Source of the DNA: an uncultured Bacilli bacterium
GTDB lineage: Bacteria; Bacillota_I; Bacilli_A; RF39; UBA660
Assembly: GCA_934098485.1 (NCBI GenBank)
Contig: CAKOOH010000013.1
Location: forward strand, 1 to 22,110
Length of the DNA: 22,110 nucleotides
Direction: 5' to 3'
How positions within the stretch are numbered: position 1 is the stretch's first letter; each line of letters starts with the position of its first letter. A model generated the notes under the pieces. The model was not told the origin of the DNA and did no database searches. It saw only the letters and a program-made list of their open reading frames with translations. This document shows, one piece after another, positions 8,343-16,107 of the stretch. Both the position numbers and the translations under genes were made by a program.

Positions 8343-8436
8343 GTTAATATTGCATACGTAAAAAGTCTATGGTATTAACCATAAATTCTTTAACAGTCAT
8401 TTAATAAATTTAAATTTATTTTTTGTACTTTAGATA

Positions 8437-8465
8437 TTCAATAATAAAAATAAATATGTTATAAT
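8437..8465 (+). promoter_or_regulatory. Probable promoter of the GspE-like ATPase gene
   Basis: A perfect -10 TATAAT (8460-8465) lies 17 bp downstream of a weak -35 (TTCAAT, 8437-8442). The ribosome binding site AAAGGTG follows at about 8480. The -35 assignment is weak. Confidence 0.45.
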
Positions 8466-8493
8466 ATTTGGTAGAATAGAAAGGTGTAAGGTT

Positions 8494-9858
8494 ATGAATG
8501 AAAAGATAGATAAAAACCGTAAAGATAAAGACGATGTAAATGAAGTTAAATTTGTCGAATCACAACTTATTACACCTACAAGTAAACTTACATCTTTTAA
8601 CTATGAAGAAACACCTATAACAGAAATTGTTAATCAAATCATATTAGATGCGATTAGACAAAAAGCATCAGATATTCACTTTGATCCTCATGAAGATGGT
8701 CTTAAAATTAGAATAAGAATTGATGGTAAATTATCAGATTATTCGATGGTACCGTTATATGTTCAAAAGAATATGGTTACAAGAATAAAAATTATTTCAG
8801 GAATGAATATAACAGAAACGAGGATTCCACAAGACGGTGCAATAAAAAATAGTTTAGATAATGTTGATGTAGATTTACGTGTATCTTGTTTACCTACTAA
8901 TTTAGGCGAAAAAATAGTTATTCGTATTTTGGATTATAAAATGTCATCAGCAGGTATTGAAAGTTTGAATTTTAGTAAAACTAATTTAGAAAAAGTTTTA
9001 AAAATGATAAATATACCAAATGGTATTATCCTAGTTACTGGTGCAACTGGTACTGGTAAATCTACAACTGTTTACTCTATTTTGCAAAGATTAAATACCG
9101 AAGATAGAAATATTATTACAGTAGAAGATCCGATAGAAATGAATATTGAAGGGATAAATCAGGTCCAGGTTATATCAGAAATTGGTTTAACATTTGCTAG
9201 TGCACTTAGAAGTATTTTGCGTCAGGACCCCGATATTATTATGATCGGTGAAATTCGTGATGATGAAACGGCTAGAATTGCGGTTCGTGCCTCTATTACA
9301 GGTCACTTAGTACTTTCAACAATCCACACCAATAACTCTCTTAATACAATCGAAAGACTTACAGATATGGAAGTTGAAAGATATTTACTTGGTGCTGCTC
9401 TATCAGGAATTATATCGCAGAAACTTGCGAGAAGATTATGTATGAAATGCCGCCGTGCTAGAAAAACCACCGATTATGAAAAGAAAGTATTTAAAACTGC
9501 TTTGAATATTGATGTTGATGAAATATATGAACCAGTGGGCTGTGATGATTGTCATCAAGGATATGCGGGGCGTATTGCTATACATGAAGTTTTATTAATT
9601 AATCAAGAAATTAGAGATGCAATTGTTAGAAATACCGATAAAGAAGTATTACGTAAATTAGTTTATTCTTCAGGAACAATAACGATGCTTCAAGATGGAC
9701 TTGAAAAAGTAGTGGCTGGAGAAACAACTTTTGAAGAGATATTAAAATTAATTGATTTAGAAGATGATCTTGGTTCTAATACAAATTTAGGACTTAAGCA
9801 AACTTTAGAAGATAGTAATCAAAGTAGTCATAGTGCTGATTATGATACACTAGATTAA
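8494..9858 (+). CDS. GspE/PilB-family secretion or pilus assembly ATPase
   Basis: This 454-residue cytoplasmic ATPase belongs to the type II secretion/type IV pilus/competence family. The motifs are complete and in order: Walker A GATGTGKS (183-190), Asp box ITVEDPIE (208-215), Walker B DIIMIGE (247-253), His box HLVLSTIHTN (271-280), and a tetracysteine zinc motif (Cys316, Cys319, Cys350, Cys353). The N-terminal arginine/PAS-like domain (about 45-150) is present, but the MshEN-type N-domain of full GspE/PilB is missing, as in shorter ComGA-like forms. The last 35 or so residues are an acidic, low-complexity tail. No inner-membrane platform protein (GspF/PilC), prepilin or prepilin peptidase lies in this window, and both neighbours are on the opposite strand. 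It either serves a machine encoded elsewhere or has a separate role. Confidence 0.93.
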   Translation: MNEKIDKNRKDKDDVNEVKFVESQLITPTSKLTSFNYEETPITEIVNQIILDAIRQKASDIHFDPHEDGLKIRIRIDGKLSDYSMVPLYVQKNMVTRIKIISGMNITETRIPQDGAIKNSLDNVDVDLRVSCLPTNLGEKIVIRILDYKMSSAGIESLNFSKTNLEKVLKMINIPNGIILVTGATGTGKSTTVYSILQRLNTEDRNIITVEDPIEMNIEGINQVQVISEIGLTFASALRSILRQDPDIIMIGEIRDDETARIAVRASITGHLVLSTIHTNNSLNTIERLTDMEVERYLLGAALSGIISQKLARRLCMKCRRARKTTDYEKKVFKTALNIDVDEIYEPVGCDDCHQGYAGRIAIHEVLLINQEIRDAIVRNTDKEVLRKLVYSSGTITMLQDGLEKVVAGETTFEEILKLIDLEDDLGSNTNLGLKQTLEDSNQSSHSADYDTLD

Positions 9859-9874
9859 AATAAAATACATATAA

Positions 9875-9913
9875 AAACCATGAATTTAAACGTTCATGGT
9901 TTCTTTTATTTTA
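9875..9913. terminator. Bidirectional terminator between the ATPase and LCP genes
   Basis: A 10-bp perfect stem (9875-9884 with 9893-9902) has an 8-base loop. T-rich tails lie on both sides (TTTCTTTTATTTT on plus, TTTTTATATG on minus). The LCP gene's TAA stop (9886-9888) is in the loop. Confidence 0.85.
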
Positions 9914-11352
9914 TCTTTTATTGAATTTATTGATTCTAAGTTAGGTTCCATAACATAGGCTTTGGCTCTACCAGTTGAATAGCATATATTATATGAATCA
10001 GTACCAGTTGCGGCAAGATTTTCTATAGTCCAATTAATATTTTTGTCTAATTGGTATTTTATTAATTTAGTAACTGTTTTTTGATCCATATTCGTTCTAA
10101 CACCACCAGATAAGGCGTTAAGAAGACTATTATATTTTGTTAAAACACTAGGACTCATGGCTTTTTCTGCTAAGGCTTTTAAGACTTCACTTTGATGACG
10201 GCCTCTAGCGTTATCACCATCTTTATACTGATGACGGTTACGTACATAAGAAAGGGCTTCTTCCCCACTTAAAGTTTGCTTACCTGGTTTTATATAAATC
10301 ATTTTGGTACCAAATTCTCTTTTAGAATTTTGCTCACATACCATACCTAAGCAATCAACACCTAAGTTAATATTGTAATCAGGTTTTTCGACGTTAACAG
10401 TTACTCCATTTAATTCATCAATAATATTTACAAATGATGTAAAGTTAACTCTAGCATAGTAATTTACGTCGACATCATATAAAAGTCCTAAGGTCTTAGC
10501 AGATTCTTCAATACCATAAATACCAGCATGAGTAAGTTTGTCTTTAACTTTTTTACTATATAATGTAACATAGTAATCTCTTGGAGTTGTGACTAGGAGA
10601 ATTTTGCCGCTTTTAGGATTTACGACAGCAAGTAAGTTTACATCACTTCTAGCACTTTTATTTACTTTACCATATGAATCTATACCACTTAAATATACAA
10701 CAAATGGTTCTTTGGTAACATTAATAAAATTAAATTCACTTTCATTTTTTTGTTTAATTTCATAACTAGAAATTAACTTAAAACTATCCGGATTTTCTTC
10801 AGTATAGATATCCATTAAAGTTTTATTAATAAAGATGCCTTTATATTTACCATCTAAGGTGTTTTTGATAGCGTCATTTTGATTTTTAGAGATTTCATAT
10901 TTAATGTATGATTCTAGTTTGTTTAAGGCTAATTTTTGACTGCTTTCATTTTCAAAAAACGCGACGATTGTTTCTTTTTTTAATTCTTTAACATTTTTAA
11001 TAGTACTTGTACTTGGTACATATATTCCATAATTTTCATAAACATAACCATTATCATTAATAATACTAAAAAAATCCATAGTTCCATTGGCATAAAATAT
11101 GCCACCTATCTCCCCGATTATTAAAATAATGCTTACTACAGAACAAGCAATCTTAGTAAATAAATTATTACGACTATTAAGTTTGTAAGTAATAAATAAA
11201 ACTACCGCAAATAATAATAGTAACAATATAATTAAATATTTTTGAGGAATAACATCAAAATAAATTAAAAATCCCGATGATATTACAGTTAAAATAATTA
11301 AAATAAATGATAAGAATTTATAAAAATTTTTATTAATTTTTCTTTTAGCCAT
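9886..11352 (-). CDS. LytR-CpsA-Psr (LCP) family protein, CpsA-like architecture
   Basis: LCP proteins transfer lipid-linked glycopolymers to the cell wall on the outer face of the membrane. This one has 488 residues. Three hydrophobic helices come first (about 12-34, 38-57, 65-88), then an extracellular accessory region (about 95-210) and the LCP domain (about 215-460). The pyrophosphate-binding arginines are recognisable in SARSDVNLL (Arg235), TTPRDYYV (Arg258) and YVRNRHQYKDGDNARGRHQ (369-387). Three helices plus an accessory domain match the arrangement known for streptococcal CpsA/Cps2A rather than single-helix LytR. It implies that the organism makes wall- or surface-linked polymers, unlike wall-less Mollicutes. 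The start has AGAAGTG upstream. It follows the DUF2207-like gene but a strong terminator separates them; I see no convincing promoter of its own. Confidence 0.93.
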   Translation of the reverse strand: MAKRKINKNFYKFLSFILIILTVISSGFLIYFDVIPQKYLIILLLLLFAVVLFITYKLNSRNNLFTKIACSVVSIILIIGEIGGIFYANGTMDFFSIINDNGYVYENYGIYVPSTSTIKNVKELKKETIVAFFENESSQKLALNKLESYIKYEISKNQNDAIKNTLDGKYKGIFINKTLMDIYTEENPDSFKLISSYEIKQKNESEFNFINVTKEPFVVYLSGIDSYGKVNKSARSDVNLLAVVNPKSGKILLVTTPRDYYVTLYSKKVKDKLTHAGIYGIEESAKTLGLLYDVDVNYYARVNFTSFVNIIDELNGVTVNVEKPDYNINLGVDCLGMVCEQNSKREFGTKMIYIKPGKQTLSGEEALSYVRNRHQYKDGDNARGRHQSEVLKALAEKAMSPSVLTKYNSLLNALSGGVRTNMDQKTVTKLIKYQLDKNINWTIENLAATGTDSYNICYSTGRAKAYVMEPNLESINSIKDKIKETMNV

Positions 11353-11395
11353 TAAAAAATCACTTCTTTTCTTGTTAAAATTTTATCACATAGAC

Positions 11396-11432
11396 ATAAA
11401 AAAAATACCTTTAATGTCAAGAAAAGGTATTT
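11396..11432 (-). terminator. Terminator of the DUF2207-like gene
   Basis: A 10-bp perfect stem (11423-11432 with 11403-11412), AAATACCTTT/AAAGGTATTT, is followed on the minus strand by a run of T. The TAA stop (11431-11433) overlaps the outer end of the stem. Confidence 0.85.
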
Positions 11433-12498
11433 ATTTGACAAGATATTTTCTTAAAAGGTACATTAATCCAGGAATTAATATAGATATATAGATATACCAT
11501 AAGTTAAATTTGAATAAGTAATTTACAAAACAGATAAATAATCCAAAGATAATAAAGATGATGTCTAAGGCTTTAACTTTTAATTTCGCAACAATATAAG
11601 TCATTAGTAAATACATGATGGTAATGCCAATTAAAAACCATTTTGTCCATTTTGTTACCGTACCTCTTTTTAAAGTTTTATCTAATTTATTTTCTTCAAT
11701 TTTCTTTATTTCATCTAAAGCATCAATGTTTGATTTATTTAAATAAATATCAATACCAACGGAGTCTTGAGGAATAATCATTCTTACATTAACACTATCT
11801 CCGACTTCAGGAAAACTTACAGCAGCGCCCCACATGTAGCCATCATTAGAAGTTATATCTTGTCTAGTACCACTTTGATTGCCATGAAAGTATACTTTAA
11901 AGTTTTTATCATTAGTAGCAAATGGCAAAATTACTCTTAAAAAAGTATTAGATGAATTATAATTTAAATTTTTAAAAGTATAATTTAATTCTTTAATATC
12001 ATTATGTTTTACAATTACATTAGTTATTGAATATTCAATGTAATAAGCTGTTTTTTCATCTTTGGCATCATAATATATATTTAAATCATAAGTTCCATCT
12101 TTATTATCAGTTCCTAAATACGTATTTGCTGATGGCTTTTTTAAATTGAAAGTTTTAAAGTAATTGGTTATGCCACTAGTTAAATTATTTAATTCTATTT
12201 TATCAGGGGCTTTAAAGGCACTTACCTTAGACATTGTTACATCATAACCGTTATAAATAGTTCCATTGTTTAGTTCAACGGTTTTTCCGTCCCATTTACC
12301 GCCGGAAAAACTATAATAATTTAGTTTTCTTTGAAAAATATCGGTCTTTCCTTCAACAATAATTAGTTCTTTAACATTTAAGCCGCCGGCTAATTCAACT
12401 TCAGCATCTATGATATGATTAATTACTTTATAGTTATCGGCTTTTACCATTAATGGCATTAATAAAATTGTAAATAATAAATAAAAATATTTTTTCAT
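11431..12498 (-). CDS. Membrane protein resembling DUF2207 (YciQ-like)
   Basis: A 355-residue exported membrane protein of unknown function. Residues 1-20 form a signal peptide (FYLLFTILLMPLMVKA). Residues about 25-255 form a beta-rich extracellular domain with the opening pattern of DUF2207 (a hydrophobic/acidic strand, then LNVKELIIVEG and a Y.F.G segment). A short charged linker (about 262-280) leads to three closely spaced C-terminal helices (about 288-307, 312-331, 333-350), ending in a basic tail. The full-length DUF2207 family usually has a longer cytoplasmic tail, so this is a compact member. No clear Shine-Dalgarno sequence precedes the ATG. The coding frame that ends at 12504 stops 5 bases upstream, which suggests translational coupling to the small membrane protein. 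The family call is from pattern only. Confidence 0.75.
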   Translation of the reverse strand: MKKYFYLLFTILLMPLMVKADNYKVINHIIDAEVELAGGLNVKELIIVEGKTDIFQRKLNYYSFSGGKWDGKTVELNNGTIYNGYDVTMSKVSAFKAPDKIELNNLTSGITNYFKTFNLKKPSANTYLGTDNKDGTYDLNIYYDAKDEKTAYYIEYSITNVIVKHNDIKELNYTFKNLNYNSSNTFLRVILPFATNDKNFKVYFHGNQSGTRQDITSNDGYMWGAAVSFPEVGDSVNVRMIIPQDSVGIDIYLNKSNIDALDEIKKIEENKLDKTLKRGTVTKWTKWFLIGITIMYLLMTYIVAKLKVKALDIIFIIFGLFICFVNYLFKFNLWYIYISILIPGLMYLLRKYLVK

Positions 12499-12503
12499 AA
12501 TTC

Positions 12504-12748
12504 TTAGTAGTTTACTACTTTTGCACCATCCTCTACATAAATAATCTTAGCATTTAAAAATTTAATTGTAAAGTTTTATAGAGAAAAAATCCGGCTGGAA
12601 AGATAATTAGGGTTTCAATATGAGTAAAACAATCTTTAAGATAAGAAAAAATACTTAAACCAATGGCAAAATCATTTAAATAAAAAAACCAGAACATTAA
12701 TGAGTAACTAATTATAAAAATTAATATAAATAATTTTAAAATTTTCAT
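12504..12748 (-). CDS. Small membrane protein, possibly frameshifted (64 or 81-82 residues)
   Basis: From ATG 12746-12748 the standard frame encodes 64 residues with two hydrophobic helices (about 3-25 and 46-60). It ends at TAA 12554-12556 right after QLNF. In the -1 frame, coding-like sequence continues without interruption as LNAKIIYVEDGAKVVNY and ends at TAA 12504-12506, five bases before the next gene. The junction is the heptamer A AAT TTT, of the X XXY YYZ slippery type; a single lost T in the T5 run would also explain it. So the gene may be frameshifted by mutation, by assembly error or by programmed -1 slippage. No Shine-Dalgarno is visible. A TATAAT (12754-12759) lies 5 bases from the ATG, so the mRNA might be leaderless. 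I do not recognise the family. Confidence 0.55.
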
Positions 12749-12753
12749 AGTAA

Positions 12754-12759
12754 ATTATA
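12754..12759 (-). promoter_or_regulatory. Candidate -10 box of the small membrane protein gene
   Basis: TATAAT on the minus strand lies 5 bases before the ATG and would place the transcript start at or next to the start codon. No good -35 is seen at 16-18 bp. The rest of 12760-12890 is AT-rich, with no gene I can support. Confidence 0.3.
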
Positions 12760-12883
12760 TTTAAATTAATTTATTATTATGAGTTATCACAAAATTCCGG
12801 TGATTTCCAGTATTATTTTTCACATTTTTCCAGGCATTTTTACCCTTGATTTACACATTTTTCTAAAATCAGATATTTTTTTT

Positions 12884-12922
12884 AGAAAAAAAACTAGATA
12901 TTTCATTTTTATTTATCTAGTT
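12884..12922 (-). terminator. Terminator of gapA
   Basis: A 9-bp perfect stem AACTAGATA/TATCTAGTT (12914-12922 with 12892-12900) is followed by eight T on the minus strand. The gapA TAA stop (12909-12911) lies in the loop. A second T-rich inverted repeat follows immediately (TTTTTCTAA/TTAGAAAAA). Confidence 0.88.
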
Positions 12923-13916
12923 TTAGTAATTTATCCATAGTTCTTATCATTTGCGCAGTATAACCATATTCATTATCATACCATGCTACTACTTTTATTA
13001 GTTTTTTATCATTATCTAAGACTTTAGTAAGTTTAGCATCTACTAAGGCACCAACTGATTCACCAATAATGTCAGAAGATACAACCGGATCATCAGTTAT
13101 TTTAATGACTTCACTTGCGTTGTTTTCAAAAATATGATTAATTTCATCGGTATTAGTTTCTCTACTCATATTTAAAGTTAAATCGATACAAGAGCCATCA
13201 ACAACGGGAACTCTTAAAGAGGCACCATCTAATTTTCCTTTTAAATCAGGAATAACTAAGCCAATCGCACTGGCAGCACCAGTAGAAGTAGGAACAATAT
13301 TTTCAGCAGCAGCTCTACCACGGCGAGAGTTAATACCTTTTTTATGAGAACCATCATGAGTATTTTGATCATTAGTATAAGCATGGACAGTAGTCATAAA
13401 GCCAGAAGTAATGCCAATATTATCATTTAAAACTTTTAGTACAGGAGCTAAGCAGTTAGTTGTACAAGATGCAGCAGATATTACTTCATCTTCTTTAGTT
13501 AGTAAATCATCATTAACACCATAGACAATGGTTTTCATTTCACCTTTTCCAGGAGCCGAAATAATAACATGTTTTGCCCCAGCATTAATATGCTTTTTAG
13601 CATCTTCTAATTTAGTAAATTTACCGGTGCATTCTAAAACTAAGTCAACACCTAGTTCTTTCCATGGATAATTTTCTGGATCATCAATAGTAAGCACTTT
13701 AGTATGCATACCTGCTACATTAATTCCATCTTCATCATAAGTTATTTCATCTAATAAAAAGTTGCGATGAACTGTATCATATTTTAATAAATAAGCGGTA
13801 TCTTCAGGAGTGCCATGACTATTGATGGCTACTACTTCATAATTTTCACTACCTACTAAAAGTCTATATGCGATTCTTCCTATTCTACCAAAACCGTTAA
13901 TTGCAATTTTTTTCAT
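12909..13916 (-). CDS. gapA: Glyceraldehyde-3-phosphate dehydrogenase (type I), possibly NADP-tolerant
   Basis: The enzyme catalyses the phosphorylating oxidation of glyceraldehyde-3-phosphate in central glycolysis. It has 335 residues, the normal length. The Rossmann fingerprint INGFGRIGR is at 6-14, the catalytic SCTTNC has Cys151, His178 is in TTVHAYTND, and WYDNEYGY is near the end. Two coenzyme positions are unusual. The acidic residue after the second strand (Asp32 in NAD-specific enzymes, in a VND motif) is replaced by Ser in AINSHG. The Leu187-Pro188 pair is Gly-Ser in HDGSHKK. Both changes are in the direction known for NADP-using GAPDHs (GapB, chloroplast enzymes), so cofactor choice is open. 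AGAGGG lies 8 bases before the ATG. The nucleoside kinase gene ends 45 bases upstream with no terminator, so the two are probably co-transcribed. Confidence 0.97.
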   Translation of the reverse strand: MKKIAINGFGRIGRIAYRLLVGSENYEVVAINSHGTPEDTAYLLKYDTVHRNFLLDEITYDEDGINVAGMHTKVLTIDDPENYPWKELGVDLVLECTGKFTKLEDAKKHINAGAKHVIISAPGKGEMKTIVYGVNDDLLTKEDEVISAASCTTNCLAPVLKVLNDNIGITSGFMTTVHAYTNDQNTHDGSHKKGINSRRGRAAAENIVPTSTGAASAIGLVIPDLKGKLDGASLRVPVVDGSCIDLTLNMSRETNTDEINHIFENNASEVIKITDDPVVSSDIIGESVGALVDAKLTKVLDNDKKLIKVVAWYDNEYGYTAQMIRTMDKLLKLDK

Positions 13917-13961
13917 AAATATTCCCTCTTTCTATTTTTTTCATTTTACTCATTTCCTCTT

Positions 13962-15416
13962 TTAAAAATAACTTTCGCCAATAAATTCTCTTAAAATATT
14001 TGTATCACTTAAATATTCACTAGGTATTGGGAAAAACATTTGTAATTCGTTAATTAGTCTTCTTGCTTCATTATAGAATTTACTTTCTATAGGTACACTA
14101 TATAGAAGTGGTTCAACATATACTTTTAAGATGCCCATTTCATAAATATAAGCGGTATTTAAAATTACGTTTGCTTCGTTAGTAAAAGGAAATACGTATT
14201 TAGTTTCACCATTACGAACCTTTTCCCATGATTTTAAAGTTTCAATGACATTATTTCCTCTGGTGCGATTATCTCTTACAATTCTTCGTAAAAGCCTAAT
14301 ATCAACGGTAGATAAATGATTATGTCTATCAATTGATAAAGGCATAAATGGACTTATATAGACTTTTAACTTTTGATTATAAGGAATATCTTTAGTTAGT
14401 TCTTCGTTTAAACAATGTAATCCTTCAATTAAAATTATATCATTTTCATTTAATTTAAGGTGGCGACTAAATTCTTTTTTACCACTAATAAAGTTAAACG
14501 TTGGAGCGATTATTTCTTCACCATTTAAAAGGCTCGTTAACTGACTATTAAACAAATCTAAATCAATACAATCAATGGTTTCAAAATCATATTCACCATT
14601 TTCATCTTTAGGTGACTCAGTTCGTTCTTTAAAATAATCATCTAAGCCTAAGTAGATAGGATTTAAGCCAATGGCGGTTAGATATAAAGCAAGCTTTCTT
14701 GTAGATGTTGTTTTACCACTTGATGATGGACCACCTAAAAGAATTATTTTACGGTTTATCTCTTTAATAACTTTAGCAAGATCATAAACTTGATTATCCA
14801 TCATAATGTCATTCTTTTTGATAAATTCTTTTATTTTACTTTCTGAAACAATTTGATTTAAATCAGAGACATAACTAACATTTTGAACATGACACCAATT
14901 TTGATAATCAGTATAGCTTTTTAAAATCATATCCTGAGATGTATAAGCAGGAACGCGGCCAGTTTCATCAATAATTGTAGATAAAACTAAGTCATTATTA
15001 TTTAAATAAGTTAAACGATAATTACTTAAAACTCCCGTAGATGGTACCATATCGTCCATAAAATAATTATAATAACCAAGAAGTTCATAAATAGTAACAG
15101 TTTTATTATTTAAGTTTAGAACGTTTCTTGCCTTTTCATACTCTTTAGTTTTTAAGTAAAAGTCATAAGCATCTTTTTTTGTTACAACTTTTCTAGTAAT
15201 TTTGCAGTCTTTAGATATTATTTCTTTCATTTTATTATCAATTAAAGTAATATCTTCATTAGTTAAGTGTTTATCAGTCATTATTTTACAGTATAATCCT
15301 TTATCAAGAGAATGCTCAAAAAAGACATCACATTTATAAAGTTCTCTAACTGTTACGTATAAGACAAATTTTAAACCAGACTGATACTGCTTATGTTTAT
15401 ATCTATCTACTAACAC
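13962..15416 (-). CDS. Nucleoside (uridine-type) kinase with ThrRS-like N-terminal domain
   Basis: The family combines an N-terminal domain related to the threonyl-tRNA synthetase second additional domain with a C-terminal uridine kinase/phosphoribulokinase domain. The N-terminal signature is FEHSLDKGLYCKI. The P-loop is GGPSSSGKTT (about residue 228), followed by LDDYF, IEGLHCLNEE and RLLRRIVRDNRTRG. The usual reaction is phosphorylation of uridine or cytidine for pyrimidine salvage; substrate is inferred from the family. The TGS domain often seen first in clostridial homologues is absent. The frame extends to a GTG at 15426-15428, but the AAAAGG ribosome binding site abuts it with no spacer. 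The next GTG (15414-15416) is better spaced, giving 484 residues. It is the first gene of a probable operon with gapA. Confidence 0.88.
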   Translation of the reverse strand: MLVDRYKHKQYQSGLKFVLYVTVRELYKCDVFFEHSLDKGLYCKIMTDKHLTNEDITLIDNKMKEIISKDCKITRKVVTKKDAYDFYLKTKEYEKARNVLNLNNKTVTIYELLGYYNYFMDDMVPSTGVLSNYRLTYLNNNDLVLSTIIDETGRVPAYTSQDMILKSYTDYQNWCHVQNVSYVSDLNQIVSESKIKEFIKKNDIMMDNQVYDLAKVIKEINRKIILLGGPSSSGKTTSTRKLALYLTAIGLNPIYLGLDDYFKERTESPKDENGEYDFETIDCIDLDLFNSQLTSLLNGEEIIAPTFNFISGKKEFSRHLKLNENDIILIEGLHCLNEELTKDIPYNQKLKVYISPFMPLSIDRHNHLSTVDIRLLRRIVRDNRTRGNNVIETLKSWEKVRNGETKYVFPFTNEANVILNTAYIYEMGILKVYVEPLLYSVPIESKFYNEARRLINELQMFFPIPSEYLSDTNILREFIGESYF

Positions 15417-15450
15417 TTTGCGCCACACCCTTTTATTATAGTATATAGTT

Positions 15451-15479
15451 ATTATATCAAAAAAGATATTAAAAGTTAA
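15451..15479 (-). promoter_or_regulatory. Promoter of the nucleoside kinase-gapA operon
   Basis: On the minus strand, -35 TTAACT (15474-15479) is followed after 17 bp by -10 TATAAT (15451-15456). A second TATAAT at 15435-15440 is too close to the start codon to serve well with the GTG start. Confidence 0.6.
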
Positions 15480-15537
15480 ATGTTTTAGGGTATAAAAATG
15501 ATAAAAATTATCTATGATATTATTAGGTGATTAAAAA

Positions 15538-16107
15538 GTGCTTATTATTCCAAATGTAGTTGAAAAAAATTATAATGGAGAAAAAATATTTGATATTTAT
15601 ACAAAGGTTCTTCAGTCAAGAATTATTTTTATTAATGGAGAAATTAATGATGATATGGCTAACTTAATTGTTAGTGAGTTATTATATTTGGATTCAATTA
15701 GTCATGAGGATATATTTTTGTATATTAATTCTCCTGGTGGTAGTGTTACTTCGGGGTTTGCAATTTATGATACGATGAATTATATTAAAAGTGATGTTTC
15801 AACGGTAGGCATTGGACTTTGCGCTAGTATGGGTGCAGTTATTTTAGCAGCGGGAACAAAGGGTAAAAGACTAATTTTACCTAATACGGAAGTGATGATT
15901 CATCAGGTTTTAGGTGGTACTTCAGGAGTGGCATCAGATATAAAGATTCATGCCGAAAGAATTTTAGAAACAAAAAAGAAGCTGAATTCAATTCTTGCTT
16001 CTTTAACTAGTAAAAGTATTAATCAAATAAATAAAGATACTGATAGAGACTATTATATGGATGCTAAAAACGCGGTAAAATATGGACTAGTTGATAAAAT
16101 TATTTAG
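15538..16107 (+). CDS. clpP: ATP-dependent Clp protease proteolytic subunit
   Basis: ClpP forms the tetradecameric serine-protease barrel that works with ClpX/ClpC-type unfoldases in the cytoplasm. All 189 residues align well with the family. The catalytic triad is Ser97 (GLCASMGAV), His122 (VMIHQVLGG) and Asp171 (DTDRDYYM). The substrate-binding strand YINSPGGSVTSG is intact. The usual alanine two residues before the nucleophile is Cys95, a mild variation. The start is GTG, with AGGTGAT 6 bases upstream. The gene stands alone on this strand, without ClpX/ClpC or a CtsR-type direct repeat visible in front of it. Its TAG stop overlaps the stop codon of the convergent whiA gene. Confidence 0.97.
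   Translation: MLIIPNVVEKNYNGEKIFDIYTKVLQSRIIFINGEINDDMANLIVSELLYLDSISHEDIFLYINSPGGSVTSGFAIYDTMNYIKSDVSTVGIGLCASMGAVILAAGTKGKRLILPNTEVMIHQVLGGTSGVASDIKIHAERILETKKKLNSILASLTSKSINQINKDTDRDYYMDAKNAVKYGLVDKII

Noticed and set aside
12781..12890. A short gene or regulatory RNA in the gap between gapA and the small membrane protein
   Set aside because: Only AT-rich sequence and T-rich inverted repeats next to the gapA terminator are seen. There is no start with a ribosome binding site and no convincing promoter.
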